Notes under the pieces: generated by a model | What the model saw: only the letters and a program-made list of their open reading frames with translations | Databases searched by the model: none | Told to the model about the DNA's origin: nothing | In this document: piece by piece, positions 27,558 through 37,207 of the stretch | Position numbering within the stretch: position 1 is the stretch's first letter | Layout: each line of letters starts with the position of its first letter | Origin: Sphingobacterium deserti | GTDB taxonomy: Bacteria > Bacteroidota > Bacteroidia > Sphingobacteriales > Sphingobacteriaceae | Direction of reading: 5' to 3' | NCBI RefSeq assembly: GCF_000757725.1 | Contig: NZ_JJMU01000065.1 | Location: 1 to 64,000, forward strand | DNA: 64,000 bases | Position numbers and translations under genes: made by a program

Positions 27558-27829
27558 ATTTTTCACCCACGTTGTAACCTATCAGGATTTCAACCCGATC
27601 AGGTTTCAAAGCTATATTATTTTTCAGGAGAAAAATGAGAAGAGTCTACGCGTATTGCTTACTTATCTCTCAATTTTTCACGATGGAATGTAAACGATTG
27701 CGCAATTTAGAAAAGCAGAAAAATAATCGGGCATTTCCTTCAGCTAAGTAATATAAGCAAATCAGTATACCGTTTATGTAGATCTTCATCCAGCAGAAGA
27801 CTTCATGTTTACCATAAATAAGATGTATT
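27558..27829. other. Spacer between the Cys/His-rich gene and czcA
   Basis: A 272-bp AT-rich spacer with no gene. No clear terminator or promoter box was seen, so the RND gene may be read from the upstream promoter or from an unrecognised one. Confidence 0.35.
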
Positions 27830-30800
27830 GTGTTAGACAACATTATAAGATTTAGTATAAAGAACAAGATCATTATTGGTTTAATGACTTTGGTACTTAT
27901 TATTTGGGGCGCTTGGAGTGCAACAAAACTCCCGATAGATGCCGTCCCTGACATAACAAACAACCAAGTGCAGATCTTTACCTCTTGTCCTACCTTGGCG
28001 GGTCAAGAGGTCGAGCAATTGGTTACCTTTCCCATAGAGCAAAGCATTGCTAACGTTCCGCGCATCGAAGAAATACGCAGCATATCCCGGTTTGGGCTAT
28101 CAGTGATTACTGTTGTTTTCGAGGAGGATGTGGATATCTACTTTGCGCGACAACTTATCGGCGAGCGACTTAAAGAAGCGCTTGAATCTATTCCCGCGGG
28201 CATCGGTTCGCCCGAACTAGCGCCCGTGAGTACGGGTCTTGGGGAAGTATACCAATATATTATCCACCCAAAAAAAGGTAGTGAGGGGAAATACAATGCC
28301 AAGGATCTCCGCACCATGCAGGATTGGATTGTTGCAAGGCAGTTATATGGCACGCCAGGCGTCGCCGAAATAAATAGTTTTGGTGGCGAACTTAAACAAT
28401 ATGAAGTCGCCGTTAACCCTAATCGTTTGAAGGCGATGAACGTAAGCATTCCGGAGATTTTTACTGCTTTGGAGCAGAACAATCAAAACACGGGTGGAGC
28501 CTACATCGATAAACGTCCGAACGCTTACTTCATCCGCGGTATCGGATTGGTGACTTCCATCGAAGACATACAAAATATTGCTGTAAAAACTACTGGAACG
28601 GTGCCCATCTATGTGAAAGATGTCGCTGATGTTCGCTTTGGGAGTGCGGTGCGCTACGGTGCACTGACATACAATGGTGAAGTCGATGCCGTAGGTGGCG
28701 TGGTCATGATGCTGAAGGGAGAAAACAGTAATGAAGTGGTGAAACGTGTTAAGGAAAAGTTGCCTACAATACAGAAATCACTGCCCGATGATGTCGTAAT
28801 CGAACCTTATTTAGACCGTACGGAGCTAGTCGGACGAGCAATCAGTACGGTGGAGAAGAACCTGCTTGAGGGTGCATTGATTGTCATCTTCGTACTGGTT
28901 TTGTTTTTAGGAAATTTACGCGCCGGCTTGATCGTTGCTTCAGCGATACCACTTTCGCTACTCTTTGCGCTGGGCATGATGAACGTCTTTGGCGTGAGCG
29001 CCAATTTGATGAGCTTGGGGGCGATAGATTTTGGCCTCATTGTGGATGGTGCCGTTATCATCGTCGAAGCGACACTGCATCATCTTGGGCTTCGGAAATC
29101 TACAGAAAGGCTAACGCAGCGGCAAATGGACGATGAAGTATTTGAATCTGCCTCGAAAATCCGCACAAGTGCGGCTTTTGGCGAAATTATTATTCTAATC
29201 GTTTACATCCCGATATTGACGCTAGTCGGCGTAGAGGGCAAGATGTTTACGCCGATGGCAAAAACCGTCGGTTTTGCCATCTTAGGCGCGCTTATTCTGT
29301 CGCTTACCTACATCCCGATGATGTGTGCCCTATTTCTTCCTAAAGAAGGGCATAGCAAGAAAACCTTTAGCGACCGGTTTATGGAAAAACTTCAAAAGCT
29401 GTATGCGCCGTTATTGCAAAAGGCTATCCGCATAAAGTACATCATCGTTGCGGCTACTGTGGCGATATTTGCTGTTGCACTCTTCGTTTTCAGCCGTATG
29501 GGGGGCGAATTTATTCCGCAATTGCAAGAAGGTGATTTTGCGTTTCACTGCATCTTGCCACAGGGCAGCTCCCTGAGCCAAAGTATTGAAACATCAATGA
29601 AGGCTTCCCGCATTATCAAAGAGTTTGAGGAAGTAAAAATGGTTGTCGGCAAGACGGGCGCAGCGGAAGTGCCTACCGATCCCATGCCGCCTGAAGCCAC
29701 AGATATGATGGTGGTGCTGAAGCCACAGTCGGAATGGACATCTGGGCGCAGTTATAATGAACTGGCTGATGCCATTATGGAGCGTCTGGAAGTGATCCCT
29801 GGGGTATTTTTTGAAAAAAACCAACCGATACAGATGCGCTTTAACGAACTGATGACCGGCATACGGCAAGACGTAGCTGTTAAAATATTTGGTGAAAACA
29901 TGGATAGCCTAGCCAATCTGGCCGTCGAGGTAGGGCGCGTGGTGCAAGCGATCCCGGGGACTACGGCTCCGCAGATCGAACGGGTAAGTGGCCTGCCACA
30001 GATCAATATAGAATATGACCGTATTAAAATTGCCAACTATGGCTTGTCTGTGCAGCAGGTGAATGATATCGTGAGCACAGCTTTTGCCGGGAAGGCTACT
30101 GGGCAGGTGTATGAAAACGAGCGCCGTTTTGACTTGGTGGTCCGTTTGGATAGTTCAAGCCGTAATGATATTGATGATGTCAGCAACCTTTTAATTCCGA
30201 TATCGGGGGGCAACCAAATTCCACTGTACCAGATTGCGAACGTAGGCTATAAACTGGGACCTGCGCAAATAAGTCGAGAGGCAGGAAAGCGTCGGATCGT
30301 GATCGGGTTCAACGTTGCGGGAAGGGATGTACAAAGTGTGGTAGGCGATATCCAAACGCAACTGAACCAAAAAGTAAAACTTCCATCTGGCTATTACTTC
30401 ACCTACGGCGGACAATTTGAAAATCTGCAGGAGGCGAGTGCGCGCTTGATGATCGCAGTGCCGATCTCCTTACTCTTGATCTTCATGTTGCTGTTCTTTA
30501 CATTCCATTCCGTTAAACAGGCTATTTTGATCTTTACGGCCATACCGATGAGTGCAATAGGTGGTGTATTTGCACTACTTCTACGCGATATGCCTTTCAG
30601 TATCAGCGCCGGTATAGGATTCATCGCACTGTTCGGCGTTGCAGTGCTAAACGGAATAGTGCTTATCGGGACGTTCAACCAGTTGGAAAAGGAAGGAATG
30701 GCCGATGTGTTTCAACGCGTAAAAGAAGGAACGCTGACACGCTTGCGACCGGTACTGATGACAGCTATGGTCGCATCATTTGGTTTCCTACCCATGGCAA

Positions 30801-32146
30801 TAAGCACTAGTGCAGGGGCGGAAGTTCAAAAGCCCTTAGCCACTGTCGTGATCGGTGGTTTAGTGACCGCAACCTTTCTGACACTTTTCGTTTTGCCTTT
30901 GCTCTATATCATATTCAATCGAAAGTTTAACATCCTGAAGGGAAGAAATATGAAGACTATGACGACCACCTTGTTAATTATAGGTATGTCTGCTGCAAGT
31001 TTACGCGCGCAGCAACGAATCACCATAGCCAGCGCTATAGATACCGCTATGGAAAACAACCGGCAGTTTAAAGTAAATGATGCTGAGATTGCGTCGGCCG
31101 GACTGCAAGTTAAAACAGCCAACGATGTACCAAAAACGGGCGTCTTTGTTGAAAACGAAGATTATCGACCTTCGGATAATGTTGGGATTTTGAAGATCGG
31201 ACTTTCTCAAGATCTGCCTTGGCCAGGGTTATTTGCTGCCCGGCGAAGGTATATGCAGGAACAATTGAAGTTTGCACAGATGAACAAGGACATGTTGCAG
31301 GCAACCATAAAACGGGATGTGCGCACGGCCTATTATCAGTTGTGGTATCTTCAAGATCGCCAACGTCTTTATAACAAGTTAGATAGTATTTACACATCCC
31401 TTTTTAAGGCGACCGATCTACGTCTCCGAGCTGGTGATGTGGCAGCATTAGATAAGATCGCGGCGCAGGCGAAGTCCAGTGAAATACGCGCGCAAGTAGA
31501 ACAGAATAAGAAAGAAATGATCATTCAACAACAGCAGTTGATGCTATTGATGAATGTGAATGAATGGATGTTACCGGTTGAAACTGCACTTGAGAAGATT
31601 GACGTGAGCCTATTAGAGCTATCGGAATCGCATCCAATACTTGCATTGCAACAGCAGAACATAGCAATAGCGGAAAAGAACATCGACTTGCAGAAGCAGG
31701 GAAATATGCCGGATTTTAGTGGTCGTTTCTTTTCGCAGCGGCTGTGGGGTGCGCCGGATCCCTTCACTGGGTTTTCGGTAACTGCAGCCTTTCCGATCTT
31801 TGGGCTTGCCGCCAATAGAAATAAGGTGCGTGCAGCGCGGGCCGAAATGCAAGTGCAGGAAGAAACACTGTCGTTACGAAAACAAGAGCTAACAACACAG
31901 CAATCAAATGCGCAAGCATCCATCCAAAAAAATGTGGAGCTTCTGCAGTTTTATGAAGCCGATGGTTTGCGCCAGGCTGAGGAAATTATAAAGGCGGCAA
32001 CGCTGAGCTACAACACCGGAGAAATAGGCTTCGCGGAGCTCAGCCAGTTCTTAAGTCAAGCAATTGGCATCCGTCAAAACTATCTAGATGTACTAAATGT
32101 GTACAACCAATCAGCCATAGAATTCAATTATTATAACAATAAATAG
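27830..32146 (+). CDS. CzcA-type heavy-metal RND pump fused to a TolC-type channel
   Basis: This 1438-residue protein starts with GTG (no in-frame ATG is open upstream). Residues 1 to about 1035 are an HME-RND pump: the TM4 motif DFGLIVDGAVIIVE at 400-413 is of the Zn/Co/Cd (CzcA) type rather than the Cu/Ag type. Residues 1041-1438 are a complete TolC-family outer-membrane channel that still begins with its own Met and signal peptide (MKTMTTTLLIIGMSAASLRAQ). A GGGAAGAAAT sequence precedes the internal ATG at 30950. The pump drives metal out across both membranes with the adaptor encoded next. Such fusions are common in Bacteroidota. Confidence 0.95.
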   Translation: MLDNIIRFSIKNKIIIGLMTLVLIIWGAWSATKLPIDAVPDITNNQVQIFTSCPTLAGQEVEQLVTFPIEQSIANVPRIEEIRSISRFGLSVITVVFEEDVDIYFARQLIGERLKEALESIPAGIGSPELAPVSTGLGEVYQYIIHPKKGSEGKYNAKDLRTMQDWIVARQLYGTPGVAEINSFGGELKQYEVAVNPNRLKAMNVSIPEIFTALEQNNQNTGGAYIDKRPNAYFIRGIGLVTSIEDIQNIAVKTTGTVPIYVKDVADVRFGSAVRYGALTYNGEVDAVGGVVMMLKGENSNEVVKRVKEKLPTIQKSLPDDVVIEPYLDRTELVGRAISTVEKNLLEGALIVIFVLVLFLGNLRAGLIVASAIPLSLLFALGMMNVFGVSANLMSLGAIDFGLIVDGAVIIVEATLHHLGLRKSTERLTQRQMDDEVFESASKIRTSAAFGEIIILIVYIPILTLVGVEGKMFTPMAKTVGFAILGALILSLTYIPMMCALFLPKEGHSKKTFSDRFMEKLQKLYAPLLQKAIRIKYIIVAATVAIFAVALFVFSRMGGEFIPQLQEGDFAFHCILPQGSSLSQSIETSMKASRIIKEFEEVKMVVGKTGAAEVPTDPMPPEATDMMVVLKPQSEWTSGRSYNELADAIMERLEVIPGVFFEKNQPIQMRFNELMTGIRQDVAVKIFGENMDSLANLAVEVGRVVQAIPGTTAPQIERVSGLPQINIEYDRIKIANYGLSVQQVNDIVSTAFAGKATGQVYENERRFDLVVRLDSSSRNDIDDVSNLLIPISGGNQIPLYQIANVGYKLGPAQISREAGKRRIVIGFNVAGRDVQSVVGDIQTQLNQKVKLPSGYYFTYGGQFENLQEASARLMIAVPISLLLIFMLLFFTFHSVKQAILIFTAIPMSAIGGVFALLLRDMPFSISAGIGFIALFGVAVLNGIVLIGTFNQLEKEGMADVFQRVKEGTLTRLRPVLMTAMVASFGFLPMAISTSAGAEVQKPLATVVIGGLVTATFLTLFVLPLLYIIFNRKFNILKGRNMKTMTTTLLIIGMSAASLRAQQRITIASAIDTAMENNRQFKVNDAEIASAGLQVKTANDVPKTGVFVENEDYRPSDNVGILKIGLSQDLPWPGLFAARRRYMQEQLKFAQMNKDMLQATIKRDVRTAYYQLWYLQDRQRLYNKLDSIYTSLFKATDLRLRAGDVAALDKIAAQAKSSEIRAQVEQNKKEMIIQQQQLMLLMNVNEWMLPVETALEKIDVSLLELSESHPILALQQQNIAIAEKNIDLQKQGNMPDFSGRFFSQRLWGAPDPFTGFSVTAAFPIFGLAANRNKVRAARAEMQVQEETLSLRKQELTTQQSNAQASIQKNVELLQFYEADGLRQAEEIIKAATLSYNTGEIGFAELSQFLSQAIGIRQNYLDVLNVYNQSAIEFNYYNNK

Positions 32147-32154
32147 CAGAAGCA

Positions 32155-33453
32155 ATGAAAGTCAACAATCATATATTTTATGCTTTATTACTAACATTTA
32201 TGCTTTCCGGATGTGGACAGCAGCATTCGGAAGGTGATGGGCACGCGCACGGTTCATCAAGCGAACAACAAGGGGGCGGGGAAGAAGGGCACGAAGAGGT
32301 TAGTACGATAGCCTCACTTACCGCTGAACAAATTGCTGCTGTAGGTATACAGCTGGGGGGTATTGAACAAAAAAGTCTGACCAATATGATCCAAGCGAAT
32401 GGTATGCTCAGCGTACCAAACAACAATAAGGCAAATGCAGCCTCGCTTTATGGAGGTGTCATTAAAACGATGTCCGTCCAGCTGGGCGATAAGGTTCGAA
32501 AGGGGCAGGTGATTGCCACAGTTAGCAACCCGCAATTTATTCAGGTGCAAGAGGATTACTTAACTATTACCAGTCAGATTATATTAGCGGAGCAGGAACT
32601 GCAAAGGCAGCAAGAATTGAATGCTGGGAATGCAGGTACGCGCAAGAACTTGGAAACGGCAAACTCGACGTTGAATACCTTACGCACGCGCAAAGCGTCT
32701 CTTCAACAACAGGTGCAGCTGATGGGGATCAGTCCCGCCAATATCAGTAATGGCAATCTGCGCGCTAGCTTGGTGGTGACGAGCCCAATAAGCGGAACAG
32801 TGAGCAATGTATTTGCGAAGATTGGTAGTTATGTCGATGTCTCTTCGCCGGTATTGGAAGTGGTAGACAACAGTTTGTTACATTTAGATCTTCAGATTTT
32901 TGAGAAAGATCTGCCCCATATCAAAGTTGGGCAAATGGTGGATTTCACTATTACCAATAATCCGGGAAGCAGCTTTTCGGCAAAGGTTTTCAGTATCGGG
33001 TCATCCTTCGAGGGCGATAGCAAATCTGTCGCTGTTCATTGCACGGTGATTGGTAATAAAGACGGACTAATAGACGGTATGAATACCGTAGGGATGATAA
33101 GTTTAGATCATGCTACCGTCCCTGCTGTACCCAACGATGCTATCGTCGAAGCCGATGGCAAGTTTTATATTTTCGTGCAGACGGATAAAGAGGGCGAAGA
33201 ACATCATGACGAGAAAGGGCACGTGCATGAGGAAGGCGAGGGCCATGCCCATAGCCATGACGATCATGATGCGTCAGCGAGAGATAGCGGCAAGATAAAC
33301 TTTGAGAAAATCGAGGTTGCCAAAGGTGTGTCGGAGATGGGATATACCGCTATCACTCCGGTTGAAAGCATTCCTGCCGGAGCAAAGATCGTCATCAAAG
33401 GTGGCTTTTTTATCAATGCTAAACTAAGTAATACAGGTGGACATTCACATTAA
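32155..33453 (+). CDS. CzcB/CusB-type periplasmic adaptor lipoprotein
   Basis: This 432-residue protein has a lipobox ending at Cys20 (LSGC) and an N-terminal His-rich stretch (HSEGDGHAHGSSSEQ). Then come the adaptor domains: lipoyl half (LYGGVIKTMSVQLGDKVRKGQVIATV), coiled-coil hairpin at about 120-190, second lipoyl half and beta-barrel (VVTSPISGTVSNVFAKIGSYV, LLHLDLQIFEKDL). The C-terminal part contains a second His/Glu-rich loop (HHDEKGHVHEEGEGHAHSH) inserted in the membrane-proximal domain. It joins the pump to the TolC channel and may hand over metal ions through the His-rich segments. Confidence 0.95.
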   Translation: MKVNNHIFYALLLTFMLSGCGQQHSEGDGHAHGSSSEQQGGGEEGHEEVSTIASLTAEQIAAVGIQLGGIEQKSLTNMIQANGMLSVPNNNKANAASLYGGVIKTMSVQLGDKVRKGQVIATVSNPQFIQVQEDYLTITSQIILAEQELQRQQELNAGNAGTRKNLETANSTLNTLRTRKASLQQQVQLMGISPANISNGNLRASLVVTSPISGTVSNVFAKIGSYVDVSSPVLEVVDNSLLHLDLQIFEKDLPHIKVGQMVDFTITNNPGSSFSAKVFSIGSSFEGDSKSVAVHCTVIGNKDGLIDGMNTVGMISLDHATVPAVPNDAIVEADGKFYIFVQTDKEGEEHHDEKGHVHEEGEGHAHSHDDHDASARDSGKINFEKIEVAKGVSEMGYTAITPVESIPAGAKIVIKGGFFINAKLSNTGGHSH

Positions 33454-33462
33454 CGAACAGTT

Positions 33463-35451
33463 ATGAAAGCGAACGAAATAAGGACACAAAAAACAGGAGA
33501 GGTTGAATCGCATAAACATGTTGCACTATTTGGCGAAAAAACAGAACTCATATTTGCGTTGGGGTGCGGTTTTGCTCTGGCAGTAGGCTGGGGGCTATCT
33601 TTTTTAAATAGTTTACCGACAGCTGTGCCGTTGATTTGCTATATAATTGCCTACTTCTTAGGCGGCTTCTTTACCGCAAGTGAAGCGGTGCATACTATTC
33701 GAAAAGGAGGCTTCGAAATAGATTTCCTGATGTTAGTGGCAGCAATTGGTGCCGCCACTTTGGGCGAATGGGCAGAAGGAGCGTTGTTGCTGTTTCTCTT
33801 CAGTATCGGCCATGCGCTAGAACACTATGCCATGGCCAAGGCTAAAAAATCAATTGCCGCATTGACTAGCTTGGCGCCACCGACAGCCTTAGTCAAGCGA
33901 GATGGCGAGACGCTGGAACTGCCCATTGAAGATCTTGTCGTCGGCGATTTGATCGTTATAAAACCCAATAGCAAAATTCCTGCCGATGGCCTGATTGTGC
34001 AAGGCGAAGGCAGTGTAAACCAAGCGCCTATCACGGGGGAAAGCGTTCCCGTTGATAAGATAGCCATAGCGGACGTATCTGTAGCAATTAAGGACATCGA
34101 TAAACTGAAACCAGAAAATCGTGTCTTTGCCGGAACAATAAACGGCTCTGCAGTGTTGGAGGTAAAAGTATTGAAAGAAGCAAAAGACTCGACCATTTCA
34201 AGATTGATAAAAATGGTCAATGAAGCTGAAAAGCAAAAATCACCGACACAATTGCTTACAGATAAATTTCAAAAATACTTTGTCCCCTTTGTGCTTATAC
34301 TCGCTACGGGCTTATGCTTTGCCTTCTTGGTATTGGATGAAACCTTTGCCGAAAGTTTTTACCGGGCGATGGCCGTTCTAGTGGCCGCAAGCCCCTGTGC
34401 ACTTGCTATCTCGACGCCAAGCGCAGTGCTAAGTGGCGTGGCGCGCGCGGCGAGTGGTGGTGTATTAATAAAAGGCGGTCGTCCGTTGGAAGACTTGGGA
34501 TCCCTAGAAGCAATTGCTTTCGATAAAACGGGAACGCTAACAGAAGGCAAACCTAAGCTCACACATGTAATTCCTTTACACCTGACGTCGGAAACGCATT
34601 TGCTGAAAGTAGCAGTTGCTGTTGAAAAGTTGAGTGATCATCCGCTTGCAGAAGCTATCGTTAGAGGTGGCTTGGAGCGGTTGGGAGGTGATCCGCTTCC
34701 ACAGGTTAGCAAAGTAAAAGGCATTGTAGGTCGTGGCGTTGAGGCCATTGTAGAAGGAAAGAAGCTTTCGGTTGGTAATAAGGCGCTGTTTGGCGTAGAC
34801 AATATACCATTCGAAATCATTACAAACATTGAAAAACTGGAACAGGAAGGCCGAACGACGATGTTGGTCAGGGAGGATGACCAATATATCGGCATTTTGT
34901 CCCTGATGGATGTCCCTCGGCCGGAAGCCGAGTCAGTATTGCAACGGTTAACAAAAATGGGCATTAAAAAGATGGTCATGCTGACAGGAGACAATCAACA
35001 AGTGGGCGAGGCGGTCGCTGCACAGATTGGGATTACAGAAGCGATGGGCAATTTAATGCCTGAGGATAAGGTGTCCGCTGTTGAAAAATTGGATAGGACG
35101 GAAGGTATGGTAGCTATGGTGGGCGATGGTGTGAACGATGCGCCTGCCATGGCTAAAAGCACAGTTGGGATTGCCATGGGCGCGGCCGGATCTGACGTAG
35201 CACTGGAAACAGCAGACATTGCTTTGATGGGTGATAAACTTGATAGTTTACCTTTTGCTATTGGCCTCAGCCGCCAAGCTAAAAGAATCATCAAACAAAA
35301 CCTTTGGGTGAGTTTGGGTATCGTTGCTATTCTTATTCCGCTCACTATCTTAGGAATCACAACTATTGGCCCTGCCGTGATTGTACATGAAGGCTCTACG
35401 TTGCTAGTTGTAGGTAACGCGCTACGCTTGTTGGCTTACAAAAATGATTGA
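33463..35451 (+). CDS. P1B-4-type metal-transporting ATPase
   Basis: This 662-residue ATPase has the actuator TGES motif, the SPC metal site at residues 310-312 in the ion-transport helix (most Cu/Zn types have CPC), the phosphorylation motif DKTGT at 354-358, GDGVNDAP, and the TM6 signature HEGST at 642-646. SPC plus HEGxT defines the P1B-4 group (Co, Zn, Cd or Fe export). There is no N-terminal HMA domain; the N-terminus has only a short His segment. It moves metal from cytoplasm to periplasm, where the CzcAB-TolC pump can take over. Confidence 0.94.
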   Translation: MKANEIRTQKTGEVESHKHVALFGEKTELIFALGCGFALAVGWGLSFLNSLPTAVPLICYIIAYFLGGFFTASEAVHTIRKGGFEIDFLMLVAAIGAATLGEWAEGALLLFLFSIGHALEHYAMAKAKKSIAALTSLAPPTALVKRDGETLELPIEDLVVGDLIVIKPNSKIPADGLIVQGEGSVNQAPITGESVPVDKIAIADVSVAIKDIDKLKPENRVFAGTINGSAVLEVKVLKEAKDSTISRLIKMVNEAEKQKSPTQLLTDKFQKYFVPFVLILATGLCFAFLVLDETFAESFYRAMAVLVAASPCALAISTPSAVLSGVARAASGGVLIKGGRPLEDLGSLEAIAFDKTGTLTEGKPKLTHVIPLHLTSETHLLKVAVAVEKLSDHPLAEAIVRGGLERLGGDPLPQVSKVKGIVGRGVEAIVEGKKLSVGNKALFGVDNIPFEIITNIEKLEQEGRTTMLVREDDQYIGILSLMDVPRPEAESVLQRLTKMGIKKMVMLTGDNQQVGEAVAAQIGITEAMGNLMPEDKVSAVEKLDRTEGMVAMVGDGVNDAPAMAKSTVGIAMGAAGSDVALETADIALMGDKLDSLPFAIGLSRQAKRIIKQNLWVSLGIVAILIPLTILGITTIGPAVIVHEGSTLLVVGNALRLLAYKND

Positions 35452-35644
35452 TTTATGCTGTGATGCTTGATTTAAAATCATTCGCCGACGGAAGTATTGG
35501 ATTGTAGTAGATAATTTACAAAGAAATTTTGTGGATAGAGATTAACTCTAATGGTTTTGGATTTGTTTTCAAACTTTTTTATTTTCGAATAGAGTAATGG
35601 CTGCCTTTCTTCAGTATTTGTAACATGGCATTCAAATTATTTTA

Positions 35645-37195
35645 ATGAAATACACGTATTGTTTGCTTTTTCTGCTGGCGCTGATCCCACAATTTATGAC
35701 GCGCGATTTCACGCCTGATAATGAACTGCGGTATCTTAGCATAGCAGATGAAAATCTAGGTCTGCATCGCTATTTCGCTTTCTTGCATCATGGTGTTGCC
35801 TATGCTGATAAGCCGCCGCTTTATTTATGGCTAGTGATGCTCGCCAAGAATATTGTTGGTCATCATAATATGTTGATACTGGGGTTGTTTTCTGCGCTCC
35901 CTGCCTTAGCGATTATTTACACGCTATACCGTTGGACGGCCGACTACCTATCTGCTGAATGGCGCTTGATGGCTCCTTTGATGTTGTTTTCCAGTTTGTT
36001 TTTTATTGGTGGCGCGGCGGTTATACGCATGGATATGCTGATGACGATGTTTATTGTATTAGCGCTCCATACCTTTTATCGCATGTATTTGGGTAAAGTT
36101 TCGCTGCAGGGGGGGCAGTGGATATTTGGAATCTTTATATTCCTCGCTGTTTTTACAAAAGGTCCAATGGGCGTAATTATCCCCCTATTATCCCCGGTTG
36201 TTTTTTTATTAATTCGGGGTAAGCTATCCACTTTTACACGGTATTGGAACTGGCGTACCTTGCTTGCTATTGTTATCCCTTCTTTCATTTGGTTTTATTT
36301 TGTTTGGCTAGAAGGCGGACATGCGTATCTACAAAATTTACTCTTGCATCAGACGGTAGATCGCGCCGTCGATGCCTTCCATCATAAGCGGCCATTCTAT
36401 TTTTATGGCATAAGCATTTGGTATGTTCTAGCGCCATGGTCGATTATGATCTTCACGATCTATGGACTTGCGTTAAAAAAACGGGTTCGCTTATCTGATC
36501 TTGAATTGTTTTTCGCGGTGGTATTTGGTACTACCTTCTTATTCCTTTCCTTTGTAAGCTCGAAAGTTGATATTTACCTGCTTCCTTGCTTGCCTTTTCT
36601 TGTCTATCTTGCAGCGCTGTTGCAAAATAGAATGTCGGAATCCCGCCTACTTCGGTTTTGCCTTGCCATCCCGGCTGTAATCTTTTTCTTAGCTGCACCT
36701 AGCCTGCTTATTTTGCCTGCTTTTATGTCAGTCGATATTTCTCTCCCGCTCATGCTTTGTTGTGCAATATTAAGTCTATCAGGAATTGCAGGCTTTTATT
36801 TTATCATCGTCAAGCGTACGATAGCCCGGACTGTATTTACTCTAGGCGCGGGATTACTGGCCACGGTATTCATTGCTGGCTGTTTTGTAGCGCAGTACAA
36901 TGCGGATCTGGGATATGGAGAGCTGGCCGCTGCCGGAAAAAGCTTGTACGAATCTGAAAATGTTAAACCTTGCTATGTAAGCTTGGAAATAAAGCGACCT
37001 GAAAACATGGACGTCTACCTTGCTGCACCTGTGCAAGCCGTTTCAAAAGAGGCCGTAATTAGTGGACAGTTTACCGGATGTATCCTTTTTTTAAATCGTC
37101 AAAAGACCGCGGCGAATGAGCCGTTGCAAGAATATCTTAAAAGCATGTTAAACAAAGAAGTAGCAAATAATGCTGCGTATAAATTGGTGCAATAG
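35645..37195 (+). CDS. ArnT-like glycosyltransferase (GT83/PMT superfamily)
   Basis: This 516-residue membrane protein has about 12 hydrophobic helices and the GT-C signature of lipid A sugar transferases: DNELRYLSIADENLG near residue 23-37 and YADKPPLYLWLVML near 52-65. The C-terminal 100 residues form a soluble periplasmic domain. ArnT-type enzymes use an undecaprenyl-phosphate sugar as donor and attach the sugar to lipid A phosphate or another envelope acceptor on the periplasmic side. It heads a four-gene operon with the epimerase (12 bp gap), which supplies the modified sugar. Confidence 0.9.
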   Translation: MKYTYCLLFLLALIPQFMTRDFTPDNELRYLSIADENLGLHRYFAFLHHGVAYADKPPLYLWLVMLAKNIVGHHNMLILGLFSALPALAIIYTLYRWTADYLSAEWRLMAPLMLFSSLFFIGGAAVIRMDMLMTMFIVLALHTFYRMYLGKVSLQGGQWIFGIFIFLAVFTKGPMGVIIPLLSPVVFLLIRGKLSTFTRYWNWRTLLAIVIPSFIWFYFVWLEGGHAYLQNLLLHQTVDRAVDAFHHKRPFYFYGISIWYVLAPWSIMIFTIYGLALKKRVRLSDLELFFAVVFGTTFLFLSFVSSKVDIYLLPCLPFLVYLAALLQNRMSESRLLRFCLAIPAVIFFLAAPSLLILPAFMSVDISLPLMLCCAILSLSGIAGFYFIIVKRTIARTVFTLGAGLLATVFIAGCFVAQYNADLGYGELAAAGKSLYESENVKPCYVSLEIKRPENMDVYLAAPVQAVSKEAVISGQFTGCILFLNRQKTAANEPLQEYLKSMLNKEVANNAAYKLVQ

Positions 37196-37207
37196 AAATC
37201 TTAACGA

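Noticed and set aside
30950..32146. Separate TolC gene
   Set aside because: The frame is continuous with CzcA without a stop, so I keep one fused gene and report the internal start as a finding.
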